The notes under the pieces: model-generated
Database searches by the model: none
What the model was told of the DNA's origin: nothing
What the model saw: the letters and a program-made list of their open reading frames with translations, nothing else
Part shown: one piece after another, positions 1-7,879 of the stretch
How the letters are laid out: the number at the start of each line of letters is the position of its first letter
How positions within the stretch are numbered: position 1 is the first letter of the stretch
Translations under genes and position numbers: made by a program
From: Flaviflexus massiliensis
GTDB lineage: Bacteria > Actinomycetota > Actinomycetes > Actinomycetales > Actinomycetaceae
DNA: 64,000 bases
Direction: 5' to 3'
Assembly: GCF_001375495.1 (NCBI RefSeq)
Contig: NZ_LN831058.1
Span: 888,768-952,767 of the forward strand

Positions 1-246
1 GTCACGAAGTTCTTGGTTCTCCCTGCGTAGCCGCGCATTCTCGGCGATCACGTCTTCCTCCGCACGGTGTACTCCACCGGCTTGACGAGCTTGTTGTACC
101 CACTGGCGGGCTGTATGCCACGAAACCCCCAGCTTTGGGCCTACCAGTTTGCATGCTGCTTGGATGGATAGATTTTCTGCCAGAATACGGTCTTCTACGA
201 GGCGAACCACACGGTCCTTCGCGTCCTGGTCAAACTTCTTCGGCAT
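1..246 (-). CDS. IS3-family transposase OrfA, cut by the window edge
   Basis: Helix-turn-helix DNA-binding subunit of an IS3-type transposase. The visible 82 residues begin MPKKFDQDAKDRVVRLVED and run through a typical IS3 OrfA HTH (SWHTARQWVQQAR) into the leucine-zipper-like segment (AENARLRRENQELRD), where the window ends. The start codon at 244-246 is chosen because it opens the canonical MPKKF N-terminus. The element's terminal end lies just upstream near 297, inside another IS3 element's orfB, so this copy arrived second. A decayed relative of the same subgroup lies at about 16426-16905. The matching OrfB is beyond the window. Confidence 0.9.
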   Translation of the reverse strand, partial: MPKKFDQDAKDRVVRLVEDRILAENLSIQAACKLVGPKLGVSWHTARQWVQQARQAGGVHRAEEDVIAENARLRRENQELRD

Positions 247-297
247 GGTCTAGATTTTCCCATCTACTCAGACGGAACAAAACCTGGGACAGTCCAC
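1..297 (-). mobile_element. IS3-family element A (partial), nested in element B
   Basis: One end of an IS3 element. Read on the minus strand it starts at about 297 with TGGACTGTCCCAGGTTTTG and continues into OrfA. The end interrupts the orfB of element B directly after the ERVYRTV motif. The other end and the target duplication lie outside the window, so neither length nor duplication can be stated. Confidence 0.8.
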
Positions 298-1044
298 AGT
301 GCGATAGACCCGTTCGACTTTCAACGCGGCAAAAAATGACTCAGCCAGGGCATTATCCCAGCACACACCGGTGCGGCCCATGGATGAACGCATTCCAAGG
401 TCTTTGAGGAGCGTGCGATAGCGTGCTGAGGTGTAGACACTTCCTCGGTCGGAATGGAAGATCGCACCGGGCTTGATCACTGTCGTTGCGGCAGCGTTCT
501 TTAAGGCCTGCTCCACCAGAGATGATCGCATATGATCAGCGATCGACCAGCCCACCACTTTCTTGGAGAAGCAGTCGATGACCGTGGCGAGGTAGATGAA
601 GCCCTGCCAGGTGCGGATATAGGTGATGTCGCCAACGAACTTGATCCCGGGACGATCGGCGGTGAAGTCACGCTCAACTAGGTCAGGGACCTCCTCAGCG
701 CCCCGGGTATCAGGTGTGGTGGTGACTTTGTAGGGCCGGACCTGACAAGGCACTAGGCCTTCGTCTTTCATGATCTGACGGACCAGCTCAGGTGAGCACT
801 CAATGGCTTCAGCTCTCAGATCGGCATGGATACGCCGATACCCGTAGATGCCCTCCGATTCTTCAAAGAAGAAAATGATTCGCTTTGCGAGCTGTTCGCG
901 CCGGGCACCGGTTGCCGATTGGGGGCGGCTGCGCCAGTGATAAAACCCCGAGGTCGATACCTGGAGCCATCGGCACATTGACGTCACCGGATTCGTGTTA
1001 GCTGGGTCGTTGCGCAGGGAGTCGATGTACTCATACTTGCTCAC
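298..1044 (-). pseudogene. IS3-family transposase OrfB, 3' end lost to a nested IS3
   Basis: Catalytic subunit of an IS3 (IS150-like) transposase with an rve integrase core. The DDE residues are visible: Asp in VGDITYIRTW, Asp in FHSDRGS and Glu in NALAESFFAALK. The N-terminal HTH_21 segment (EESEGIYGYRRIHADLR) is complete. The coding frame breaks after ERVYRTV at about 298, where the end of element A begins. It then reads eight foreign residues to a stop at 268, so the last 40 or so residues (the HSALGY-type end) are missing. The GTG start overlaps the OrfA stop by one base. Transposition from this copy is probably abolished. Confidence 0.9.
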
Positions 1045-1334
1045 TACCGCTGCTCCCTCGCGAAGTAAGCGCTGGCTTTTTTCAGGAACTCTCGCTCCGC
1101 GCGTAGCTCTCGGTTCTCTCGTTCCAGCTCTTTGAGCCGGGCCCGCTCAGGCAGGGTTAGTGCTTCTTCGTCCCCGACGTTCTCTTGGCGGTACTTATAG
1201 ACCCAGCCTCGTAAAGTCTCAGGATTGACGCCGTAATCCTTGGCGACAGCCCTGACCGGTTTCGAGGAGGAGACGACCTCTCGACAAAGCTCGTCTTTGA
1301 ACTCCTGGCTGTAATGCTTGCGTGTTGCCGACAT
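1044..1334 (-). CDS. IS3-family transposase OrfA of element B
   Basis: HTH subunit that binds the IS ends; 96 residues starting MSATRKHYSQEFKDELCRE, with an HTH (AVAKDYGVNPETLRGWVYKY) and a C-terminal coiled-coil region. The start at 1332-1334 is preferred over an upstream GTG because homologues begin at this MS-T-R-K motif. An A6G run on the coding strand at 1076-1082 lies just before the OrfA stop, and the OrfB frame is -1 and open back to it. It is a candidate site for the frameshift that makes OrfAB in IS3 elements. The phase of the run is not the ideal A-AAA-AAG, so this remains a guess. Confidence 0.88.
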   Translation of the reverse strand: MSATRKHYSQEFKDELCREVVSSSKPVRAVAKDYGVNPETLRGWVYKYRQENVGDEEALTLPERARLKELERENRELRAEREFLKKASAYFAREQR

Positions 1335-1397
1335 AAACTCGGATCTCTCTTTCAGTAACGCCCCCTCGATTGTAAGAGGGCCCACTGTCCGAAATCC

Positions 1398-1994
1398 CTA
1401 GGCCGCCCAGCCACCATCGGACTCGACAAGCTCTACTACGCGACTATCACCGAAGACCCCACCACGGGCGAGGAAACCTACGCCACCCCCACTCAGCTTG
1501 CTAAAGCCATCAGTGCTGAGCTCTCTGTGGAACTGGCAGAAGCAATTCTGTACGCCGATGACGGAGCGAGCGAGATCGTGAAGGAATTCAAGTCCGGTAC
1601 CCTCACCCTCGGCGTGGATGACCTTGGCACCGAAGCAGCCTCCGCACTCACCGGCGCACACGTCGATGCCAACGGGGTGCTGATCTCCACCTCGGAGGAC
1701 AACACAACCCCGGTCGCGATCGGCTTCCGCGCCGCACGCTCCAACGGAAAGTACCAGTACTTCTGGCTCTACCGGGTCAAGTTCGCCCTGCCCACCACGA
1801 CCCTGGCAACCAAGGCCGACTCCATTACGTTCTCCACCCCGACGGTGCAGGGCACAATCCTGCGCCGTAACAAACCAGACGCTACTGGTAAGCACCCGTG
1901 GCAGGCCGAAGTCACCGAAGGGGCTGCTGGAGTGAAGGACGAGACCATCAACGCCTGGTACCAGGCCGTCTACGAACCCGCCACCGCAGAGTAA
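1398..1994 (+). pseudogene. phage major tail protein, 5' end removed by IS3
   Basis: Tail-tube protein of a siphophage-type prophage (phi13-like major tail family). The open frame runs from the IS junction at about 1398 (…PATIGLDKLYYATITED) to a stop at 1994, roughly 197 residues. ATIGLDKLYYA is the usual family N-terminus, so only the first few residues and the promoter side are lost. An internal GTG at 1527 could start a shorter product, but it has no clear ribosome site. The tail-assembly-chaperone gene follows 12 bp later, which is standard phage order. No capsid, terminase or tape-measure gene is present, so the prophage is a remnant. Confidence 0.75.
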
Positions 1995-2006
1995 GGAGCC
2001 CCCAAC

Positions 2007-2405
2007 ATGAGCACCAAGAAAAAGACCACGTCTGCTGCCACTGTGACTATCGGTGGCAGCGAGTATGAGTTGATTTCGACCACGCGGGCCACGCGCGAGA
2101 TCGCTGCCCGCTACGGCGGGCTGGAGAACCTCGGCGAAGCCTTGGAGACCAGTGAGGACTTCGCACACACGCTCGGTGAGGTGATCTGGCTGATCACTTT
2201 GCTGGCGAACCAGTCGGTGGCGATTCATAACCTCACCCACCCAGATGACCCGCAGACCGAGTTGACGGTGGATGCGGTTGAGCTCCTGACCGTGCCTGCC
2301 GATCTGTCGGAGTACCGCTCTGCGATTGCTACCGCACTCCAGCACGGAACCCGCCGCACGATCGAAACCGCACCGGTCCCAAAAGACCCGGCATCGGGCG
2401 CGTAG
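2007..2405 (+). CDS. phage tail assembly chaperone, short (G-like) form
   Basis: A small acidic protein of 132 residues that in siphophages coats the tape-measure protein during tail assembly. It follows the major tail gene, has an AAGGAG site 9 bp before ATG, and starts MSTKKKTTSAATVTIGGSEY. The family is recognised mainly by position, size and the frameshift signal near its 3' end rather than by a catalytic motif. A CCCAAAA heptamer in the correct phase (2378-2384) lies seven codons before the stop at 2403-2405, so a fraction of ribosomes should make the longer form that ends at 2599. The tape-measure gene that should follow is absent. Confidence 0.7.
   Translation: MSTKKKTTSAATVTIGGSEYELISTTRATREIAARYGGLENLGEALETSEDFAHTLGEVIWLITLLANQSVAIHNLTHPDDPQTELTVDAVELLTVPADLSEYRSAIATALQHGTRRTIETAPVPKDPASGA
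2378..2384 (+). promoter_or_regulatory. programmed -1 ribosomal frameshift site (CCCAAAA)
   Basis: The bases 2378-2384 are CCCAAAA, read in the zero frame as C-CCA-AAA. This matches the canonical X-XXY-YYZ pattern for -1 slippage. It sits at the 3' end of a tail-chaperone gene, where lambda G/GT-type frameshifting is known, and the -1 frame is open for 71 further codons. The heptamer and both frames are seen directly; actual slippage is inferred. Confidence 0.75.
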
Positions 2406-2599
2406 ATACCAGCCTAGCCGCCACTTTCACCCGGCTTACCTACATTGGCATGGCGCACCTGCACCTGCGCCCACTCGAGGTGGAACTCATGGTGTTCGGG
2501 CAGCTGCTTGATTTGGTGGATTGCTGGCTGATCGACACCGGCGGAGCCGAACCAGTCAGGTACTGGTTCATCGACGACATCATCCCCGCTGGGATTTAG
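2384..2599 (+). CDS. tail assembly chaperone, T-like extension made by -1 frameshift
   Basis: The -1 frame read after the slippery heptamer gives 71 residues (RPGIGRVDTSLAATFTRL … WFIDDIIPAGI) ending at the TAG of 2597-2599. The fused GT-like protein would span 2007-2599 and have about 197 residues. In tailed phages the T extension recruits tail-tube subunits. No independent start with a ribosome site is visible for this stretch, which supports synthesis only by frameshift. Its end overlaps a minus-strand fragment by 20 bp. Confidence 0.65.
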   Translation, partial: RPGIGRVDTSLAATFTRLTYIGMAHLHLRPLEVELMVFGQLLDLVDCWLIDTGGAEPVRYWFIDDIIPAGI

Positions 2600-2768
2600 C
2601 CAGGTCTGCGATCAGATTCCAGGGCAGGTGCGTGCGCACGAATCCGCTTCGCCTGCGCCTGGGAATGCTCAACGCTTCCTCGGCTACCCGCTGGAGGAGA
2701 GTGGTGTCTGCTCCGAGTGCTTCAGCAATCCACACCAGCCCTTCGGGGTGTTGGAGCCGGTTATAGGT
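2580..2768 (-). pseudogene. C-terminal fragment of an unrecognised protein
   Basis: An open minus-strand frame of 62 residues runs from the IS3 remnant at 2768 to a stop at 2580-2582. It reads TYNRLQHPEGLVWIAEAL and later SGFVRTHLPWNLIADLA, which has the look of a real protein end. The 5' part is cut away by the IS3 fragment. I do not recognise the family. It is convergent with the tail-chaperone frame and overlaps its last 20 bases. Confidence 0.4.
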
Positions 2769-3105
2769 CGGGGGGTGTCCCCCGAGTAGTGGACACGGCG
2801 TTGGTGTCAGTTAGGCAACGAGGCCTACGGTAGCAGCCGTCGTCGCGGTCTTGAAGGCAAGGGGCGAGCGGTAGTCCAGGGCTGAGTGGCGTCGGCGAGT
2901 GTTGTAGCGGGTGACCCACCGGAAGACCTCGCGACGGCACACCTCGGCAGAGTCCCACCCACGAGCACCTTGGAGAGTTTCTCGCTTGAGGGAGGCGTTG
3001 AACGACTCGGGCATCGCATTATCCGCACTCGAACCGATCCGGTCCATCGACTGGCGGACTCCCAACCGCCGACAGGTGGTCTGGAAGGCTGAGGAGGTGT
3101 ATTGC
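2768..3105 (-). mobile_element. 3' remnant of IS3-family element C, first copy
   Basis: This 338-bp block is nearly identical (three mismatches seen) to 6046-6383. It contains the IS right end (TGTCCCCCGAGTAGTGGACA from 2776) and the last third of OrfB ([20 protein letters not shown] … [12 protein letters not shown]), including the DDE glutamate region [10 protein letters not shown]. It stops at 3105 directly after TTGC, exactly where the second copy is interrupted by IS30. Beyond the junction lies the truncated IS256 transposase, not an insertion-sequence end, so a deletion or recombination made this joint. Confidence 0.85.
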
Positions 3106-4243
3106 AAATCCAGTCATCATGCTGCTCCGCGAGTACCGCCCCGACCAGACGAACCACCGCGTCCCGGTTTGGGAAGATGCTGACGATGTCGGTACGCCGG
3201 CGGATCTCCCGGTTCAACCTCTCCGTCGGATTATTCGACCAGATCTTGGTCCACACGGCCTTCGGCGCGTTCGTGAACGCCAGCAGCTCATTCAGAGCTT
3301 CCTCCAGATAATCGGCGACATGCGGGAACTTTTCCTCGCAAAACGCCACCACGTCCCGGGCCTGGTCCCACACGGATTTCGCATCCGGTTACTGGAAGAT
3401 GGTGTGGAACATCGCCGACAACGTCGGCCACTGCGTCTTCGACACCAGCCCGGAGAGGTTCTTCGCGAAATGCGTCCGACACCGCTGCCACGAGGCATTC
3501 GGCAACACGCCCCCGATCGCATGCTGGATGCCCAGGTGCGCGTCGCTGGTGACCAGGTACACCTCATTCAGGCCCCGGGCCTTGAGATCCCTAAAGAATC
3601 CGGTCCAGGAGGCCACCGACTCTGCGGTGGCGACCTGCATACCGAGTAGTTCCCGGTACCCTTCGGCGTTGACCTCGGTAGCCAACAACACGGAGGTTTT
3701 CACGACGCGTCCGCCTTCGCGGACCTTCATGGTCAACGCGTCGCGGGAAACATAGAGGTACGGGCCGGTATTCAACGGCCGGGTGCGAAAATCCTCGACC
3801 ATGGAGTCGAGGTCTTTGGCCATTTCGGAGACTTGGGACTTCGAGAGATTGTTGATGCCCAGTGAGGCGACCAGGTCATTCATCCTGCGGGTCGACACAC
3901 CCTTCAGGTAGCAGGTGGCGATCACAGTGGTCAGGGCCCGTTCGGCACGTGTTCGTCGTTCCAGCAACCAGTCCGGAAAGAACGATCCCGTCCTGAGTTT
4001 CGGGACGGCGACGTCGACGGTGCCGACGCGGGTGTCGAGGTCGCGGTGACGGTAGCCGTTTCTCGTGTTGGTGCGGGACTCGGATGCGGTGGCGTAGTCG
4101 GCACCGCAGACCTGGTCGGCCTGGGTCGACAGGATCTGGTTGATGAAGCCCTGGAGCATCTGTCTCATCAAGTTCGGGGAGGCTTGAGACAGTAGGTCGT
4201 CGAGATAGGTGGTCGGGTCGATAGAATAAGGGCCAGCGGCCAT
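3106..4243 (-). pseudogene. IS256-family (Mutator-type) transposase with nonsense codon and lost C-terminus
   Basis: DDE transposase of the IS256 family. The N-terminal part starts MAAGPYSIDPTTYLDDLL at 4243. Conserved pieces are the first Asp in SRDALTMKVREGG, the second Asp in VTSDAHLGIQHAI, the THFAKNLSG zinc/His segment and the Glu in [15 protein letters not shown]. An in-frame TAA at 3389-3391 follows TIFQ, where homologues continue TIF-Q/E-Q-PDA, so a CAA-to-TAA change is likely. The same frame continues as [16 protein letters not shown] to EQHDDWI, then fuses to the IS3 remnant at 3105/3106. The last 20-30 residues are missing. It is dead twice over. Confidence 0.9.
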
Positions 4244-4360
4244 CGTGGGTTTCCCTTTCGAGGAGATGTGAGAGTTGATTCGAAAGGTGACTTCGGTGGT
4301 CGCCCACGTCGTTCATGGGGTCCTCACCGGCAGTTACAGATACACCACGCTACGGGACAC
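3106..4360 (-). mobile_element. IS256-family element, one end intact
   Basis: The transposase-proximal end reads, on the minus strand from about 4360, GTGTCCCGTAGCGTGGTGTA followed by TCTGTAACT, the usual IS256-group terminal repeat. The other end is missing at the 3105/3106 joint. The element separates the prophage remnant from the alcohol dehydrogenase pseudogene. Confidence 0.8.
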
Positions 4361-4442
4361 GACCTGGTAGGGTGGGAGGAAACCCAACAGATTAGCGCGC
4401 TGCCATTCCGTTCAGCGGCGGTGGCCCTGGCAAGGAGGACAC

Positions 4443-5622
4443 ATGAAAGCATTGACCTGGCAGGCGTCAAACACGGTGAGCGTGGAGGAGGTCCCGGACC
4501 CACAAATCCAGGAACCCACCGATGCGGTCATCCGGGTCACCTCGACCGCCATCTGCGGATCTGACCTGCACCTCTATGAGGTGCTGACACCGTTCATGGA
4601 CAAGGGCGACATCATCGGCCATGAGCCCATGGGCATCGTCGAAGAGGTCGGCTCGGCCGTCACTCACATCAAGCCGGGGGATCGGGTGGTCATCCCCTTC
4701 AACGTTTCCTGCGGGCATTGCTTCATGTGCCGCCAGGGACTGCAGTCGCAGTGTGAAACCACCCAGGTCCGCGAATACGGGACCGGCGCGCAGTTCCTCG
4801 GTTACTCGCGGCTTTACGGCTCGGTGCCCGGCGGGCAGGCGGAGTACCTGCGCGTGCCGCACGCGGACTACGGGGCGATCAAGGTTCCCAACGTCGGCGA
4901 AGACGAGCGCTACCTGTTTCTTTCCGACGTCGTGCCCACCGCCTGGCAGGCCGTGGACTACGCGGCGGTCCCCGACGGCGGCTCGCTGGCGGTGCTGGGT
5001 TTGGGCCCGATCGGGCAGATGTCCGCCCGGATCGGCAAGCACCTGGGCTACCGGGTGATCGCGACGGATGCAGTGCCCGAGCGTCGCGCCATGGCCGAGC
5101 GTTACGGCATTGAAACGCTGGATTCCTCCGAGGACGGCGTGGCGGAGCAGCTCAAGGACCTGACCGACGGGCGTGGCCCGAACTCGGTGGTCGACGCCGT
5201 CGGCATGGAGGCGCACGGTTCGCCGGTGGCCGGCGCGGCCCCAGGCGGCCGTCGGCAAGCTGCCGTCGCCGCTGACCCGCAAAGCAATGGAAAGGGCCGG
5301 GGTGGACCGGATGAGCGCGTTGTACACCGCCATCGACTCCGTTCGCCGTGGCGGGACGATCTCGATCTGCGGCGTGTACGGCGGCATGAAGGACCCGATG
5401 CCGATGCTGACGATGTTCGACAAGCAGATCCAGCTGCGGATGGGCCAGTGCAACGTGCGCTCTTGGACCGAGACGCTGCTGCCGCTGGTGGACGACCCGT
5501 CCGATCCGCTGGGCGTGCTCGACCTCAAGACGCATACCGCCCCGCTGGATGAGGCTCCAGAGATGTACGAGAAGTTCCAGAAGAAGCAGGACGGCTGCAT
5601 CAAGGTGGTGCTCAAACCGTAA
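4443..5622 (+). pseudogene. zinc-dependent alcohol dehydrogenase, single-base frameshift
   Basis: Medium-chain dehydrogenase/reductase, formaldehyde-dehydrogenase-like branch; would oxidise an alcohol or aldehyde adduct with NAD(P). The first frame shows catalytic zinc residues (Cys in AICGSDLHLYE, GHEPMGIVEEVG), the structural zinc cluster CGHCFMCRQGLQSQC and the Rossmann loop LGLGPIGQ. At 5239-5242 a C4 run carries one base too many: frame 0 ends at 5552, while the +1 frame continues correctly as AVGKLPSPLTRKAMERAG to a stop at 5622. The start has an AAGGAGG site. The lesion is real decay or a homopolymer sequencing error; otherwise the gene is complete at about 392 residues. Confidence 0.88.
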
Positions 5623-6045
5623 ATCCTGGACGTGTCGTCGGACCTTAGCCTTCACGCGAGGCTTGGGTCCGCCCTCACTTGAAGGCAGCCGCAATGCATG
5701 TTCTATGTTGCCACCCGTAAAGCAGAGTAGGCCTTCGGTAGCATGGAGCCGCTTGCCGATGTTATAGACGATCGCACGAACATAGGGTGAGCAGGGTTGT
5801 GCACACGTCTTTTGATCATTATCTGCTTAGTGCCTACGTGTACAAATGGGGGTTAGAAGTCCCGGGCACAACAAGACCTGCGTTGTAGCTGCTGGGCAGG
5901 GTGGGCGAGCTCGTCAACCGGCTGATACCGGAAAGGCCGGCTTCCGCACTAATTTGGCCTAAGTCAGGTAATTGGGTTGACTGCTGCGTAGCGCTGGGAT
6001 TCTTGAGTTCTTGTGGATCCACAGAGCTGCCTCATTGTCGATCCA
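5623..6045. other. non-coding stretch between the ADH pseudogene and IS3 element C
   Basis: No convincing gene, hairpin terminator or repeat was seen here. Short open frames have no ribosome sites or family features. It is probably eroded sequence from the same insertion-rich region. Confidence 0.5.
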
Positions 6046-6088
6046 TCGGGGGGTGTCCCCCGAGTAGTGGACACGGCGTTGGTGTCAG

Positions 6089-6383
6089 TTAGGCAACGAG
6101 GCCTACGGTAGCAGCCGTCGTCGCGGTCTCGAAGGCAAGGGGCGAGCGGTAGTCCAGGGCTGAGTGGCGTCGGCGAGTGTTGTAGCGGGTGACCCACCGG
6201 AAGACCTTGCGACGGCACACCTCGGCAGAGTCCCACCCACGAGCACCTTGGAGAGTTTCTCGCTTGAGGGAGGCGTTGAACGACTCGGGCATCGCATTAT
6301 CCGCACTCGAACCGATCCGGTCCATCGACTGGCGGACTCCCAACCGCCGACAGGTGGTCTGGAAAGCTGAGGAGGTGTATTGC
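6089..6383 (-). pseudogene. IS3 element C OrfB, C-terminal part
   Basis: C-terminal third of Orf[21 protein letters not shown], then the DDE-Glu segment [14 protein letters not shown] and [16 protein letters not shown]. The N-terminal two thirds lie at 7880-8485 beyond the inserted IS30. Joining both parts with a single copy of the TTGC duplication restores HSDHGRQYTSSAF in frame, which proves the interruption. Confidence 0.88.
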
Positions 6384-7879
6384 TTGGATTCAATCGGTGG
6401 TTGCAACACTGCTGTTTTGAATTGATTGTAATTGTTCTTTAAATACTTCGGCTGGGGTTCGAAATCCGAGGACTTTTCTTGGTCTGTTATTGAGCGTGTA
6501 GGCGATGGCGGCGAGGTCTTGGGCTGTCCATCGAGACAGGTCGGTGCCTTTGGGGAAATACTGGCGTAAGAGCCCGTTGCTGTTTTCATTCGTGGGCCGT
6601 TGCCATGGCGAGTGAGGGTCAGCGAAGAACACTTTCGTGCCCGTGGCTAGAGTGAAAGCGGCATGGTCAGCGAGCTCGGTTCCTCGGTCCCAGGTCAACG
6701 TTTGACGTAATTGTAATGGCAGATCGGTTATCGCGGTTTGTAGGGCGGAGTTCATCGCTTGAGCTCCGAATCCGCTCAAGGCAGGTCCCTTTTTCGTCCT
6801 TGGTTGTTCATCCCAGCCGTCCAGGCGAGGCAGGTGCACCAGCAGGGTCGACCGGCTGTAGCGTTCAATCACGGTCCCGATCGCTGAACGTCCGGTGCCG
6901 ATGATCAAGTCGCCTTCCCAATGGCCAGGTACTGCCCGATCCGAGGCTTCAGGGGGCCGGTTAGAGATGACAACATCGTCAGTCACGTGTCCATGCGGTT
7001 TCGACTTGCTCCTGGCCCGGGGTTTACGCAGTGCCCGCCCAGTGCGTAGTGCGGCAACGAGGTCACGCTTAAGCGCCCCGCGCCCCTCGATATACAAGGA
7101 CTGGTAGATCGCTTCATGGCTGATTCTCATACTCTCATCATCGGGGAAGTCAATCCTTAACCGCTGCGATATCTGCTCCGGGCTCCATGCAGTAAACCAC
7201 TGACGGTCTGCCCTGTGAGGTTTGTTCCGGCCCTTCCACCCAGCAGTACCAGGCCCCGCCATAACGACCCCGTTTTCATCTCGGACCGTCCCGGCAAGAC
7301 GATCCTGAACGTAGTCTCGCAGTCGCGGATTACCCACGAGTTTTGCTTGTTTGGGACGCTTGGCGGCTTCCTGAGCTTTCCACTGCGCCACCCCTGCCCG
7401 ATAGACGGTCGTGCCACCACGGGTGGCAGCGTTACGCCGTAGCTCACGAGAGATCGTCGCCGGATTGCGTCCGATCCGGCGGGCGATCTCACGTACCCCC
7501 AACTCTTGGGAGCTTAAGATCGCGATTTCCTCCCGTTCAGCAAACGATAGATACCGCCCCGAGGGCTCGTCCAATGTTAAGGGTCTCATCCCACCAGCAT
7601 GACGGAACCACCGTGTCCCTACCGGTACGGACACCCCCACCCTCACGGCAGCCTCCGCAGTCGTGATTCCCGTAGCGATCAACGCCCAAAAGTCACGTTG
7701 AACTGCCCGCGAGGGAACCGGCCGGCCAGGTGAACGCATCGGGGGACGAAGCGCCCGATCCGCACGCCACTGACGACGCACCTCCACCGGCATATCACCA
7801 GGCTTCCTACTCCAGTCATCCGTAGCCATCGACTCACACCTTTCCCACCAAGGTGTTGCGACAATCAATTGAATCCACC
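6384..7879 (-). mobile_element. IS30-family element inserted in IS3 orfB
   Basis: About 1.5 kb with inverted ends: TTGGATTCAATCGGTGGTTG at 6384 and, on the minus strand from 7879, GGTGGATTCAATTGATTGTC, both followed by GCAACAC. Flanking direct repeats TTGC at 6380-6383 and 7880-7883 fit a short target duplication; collapsing them restores the host orfB frame. It encodes one intact transposase. Confidence 0.88.
6390..7829 (-). CDS. IS30-family transposase
   Basis: DDE transposase of the IS30 family, about 479 residues from the ATG at 7827-7829 (MATDDWSRKPGDMP). An AAAGG site lies upstream, so this start is preferred to further upstream codons that would read into the IS3. Visible landmarks are two N-terminal HTH segments (AEAAVRVGVSVPVGTRWF; FAEREEIAILSSQ … VREIARRIGRNPATISREL), the rve core with GHWEGDLIIG (first Asp), TWDRGTELADH (second Asp) and the catalytic Glu in RPTNENSNGLLRQYFPKG, followed by LNNRPRKVLGFRTPAEVF. 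All catalytic residues are kept, so this copy may be active. It is the youngest layer of the nested elements here. Confidence 0.93.
   Translation of the reverse strand: MATDDWSRKPGDMPVEVRRQWRADRALRPPMRSPGRPVPSRAVQRDFWALIATGITTAEAAVRVGVSVPVGTRWFRHAGGMRPLTLDEPSGRYLSFAEREEIAILSSQELGVREIARRIGRNPATISRELRRNAATRGGTTVYRAGVAQWKAQEAAKRPKQAKLVGNPRLRDYVQDRLAGTVRDENGVVMAGPGTAGWKGRNKPHRADRQWFTAWSPEQISQRLRIDFPDDESMRISHEAIYQSLYIEGRGALKRDLVAALRTGRALRKPRARSKSKPHGHVTDDVVISNRPPEASDRAVPGHWEGDLIIGTGRSAIGTVIERYSRSTLLVHLPRLDGWDEQPRTKKGPALSGFGAQAMNSALQTAITDLPLQLRQTLTWDRGTELADHAAFTLATGTKVFFADPHSPWQRPTNENSNGLLRQYFPKGTDLSRWTAQDLAAIAYTLNNRPRKVLGFRTPAEVFKEQLQSIQNSSVATTD

Larger units (their letters stand above)
298..1396 (-). 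mobile_element. IS3-family element B, interrupting a prophage tail gene
   Basis: The element contains orfA and orfB on the minus strand. Its orfA-proximal end is near 1385-1396, where the minus strand reads TTTCGGACAGTGGGCC. Phage coding sequence resumes immediately afterwards. The other end is not visible because element A is inserted in orfB. The insertion removed the 5' end and start codon of the major tail protein gene. Confidence 0.75.

Noticed and set aside
1398-2345. Long minus-strand open frame of 315 codons
   Set aside because: It is the complement of the tail protein and tail chaperone genes, has no family features, and conflicts with the clear phage order on the plus strand.
4467-5615. 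Minus-strand open frame of 382 codons
   Set aside because: It mirrors the alcohol dehydrogenase coding sequence; high G+C third positions keep the opposite frame open.
6450-6475. tRNA T-loop-like GGTTCGAAATCC
   Set aside because: It lies in the 3' part of the IS30 transposase and no cloverleaf can be built around it.
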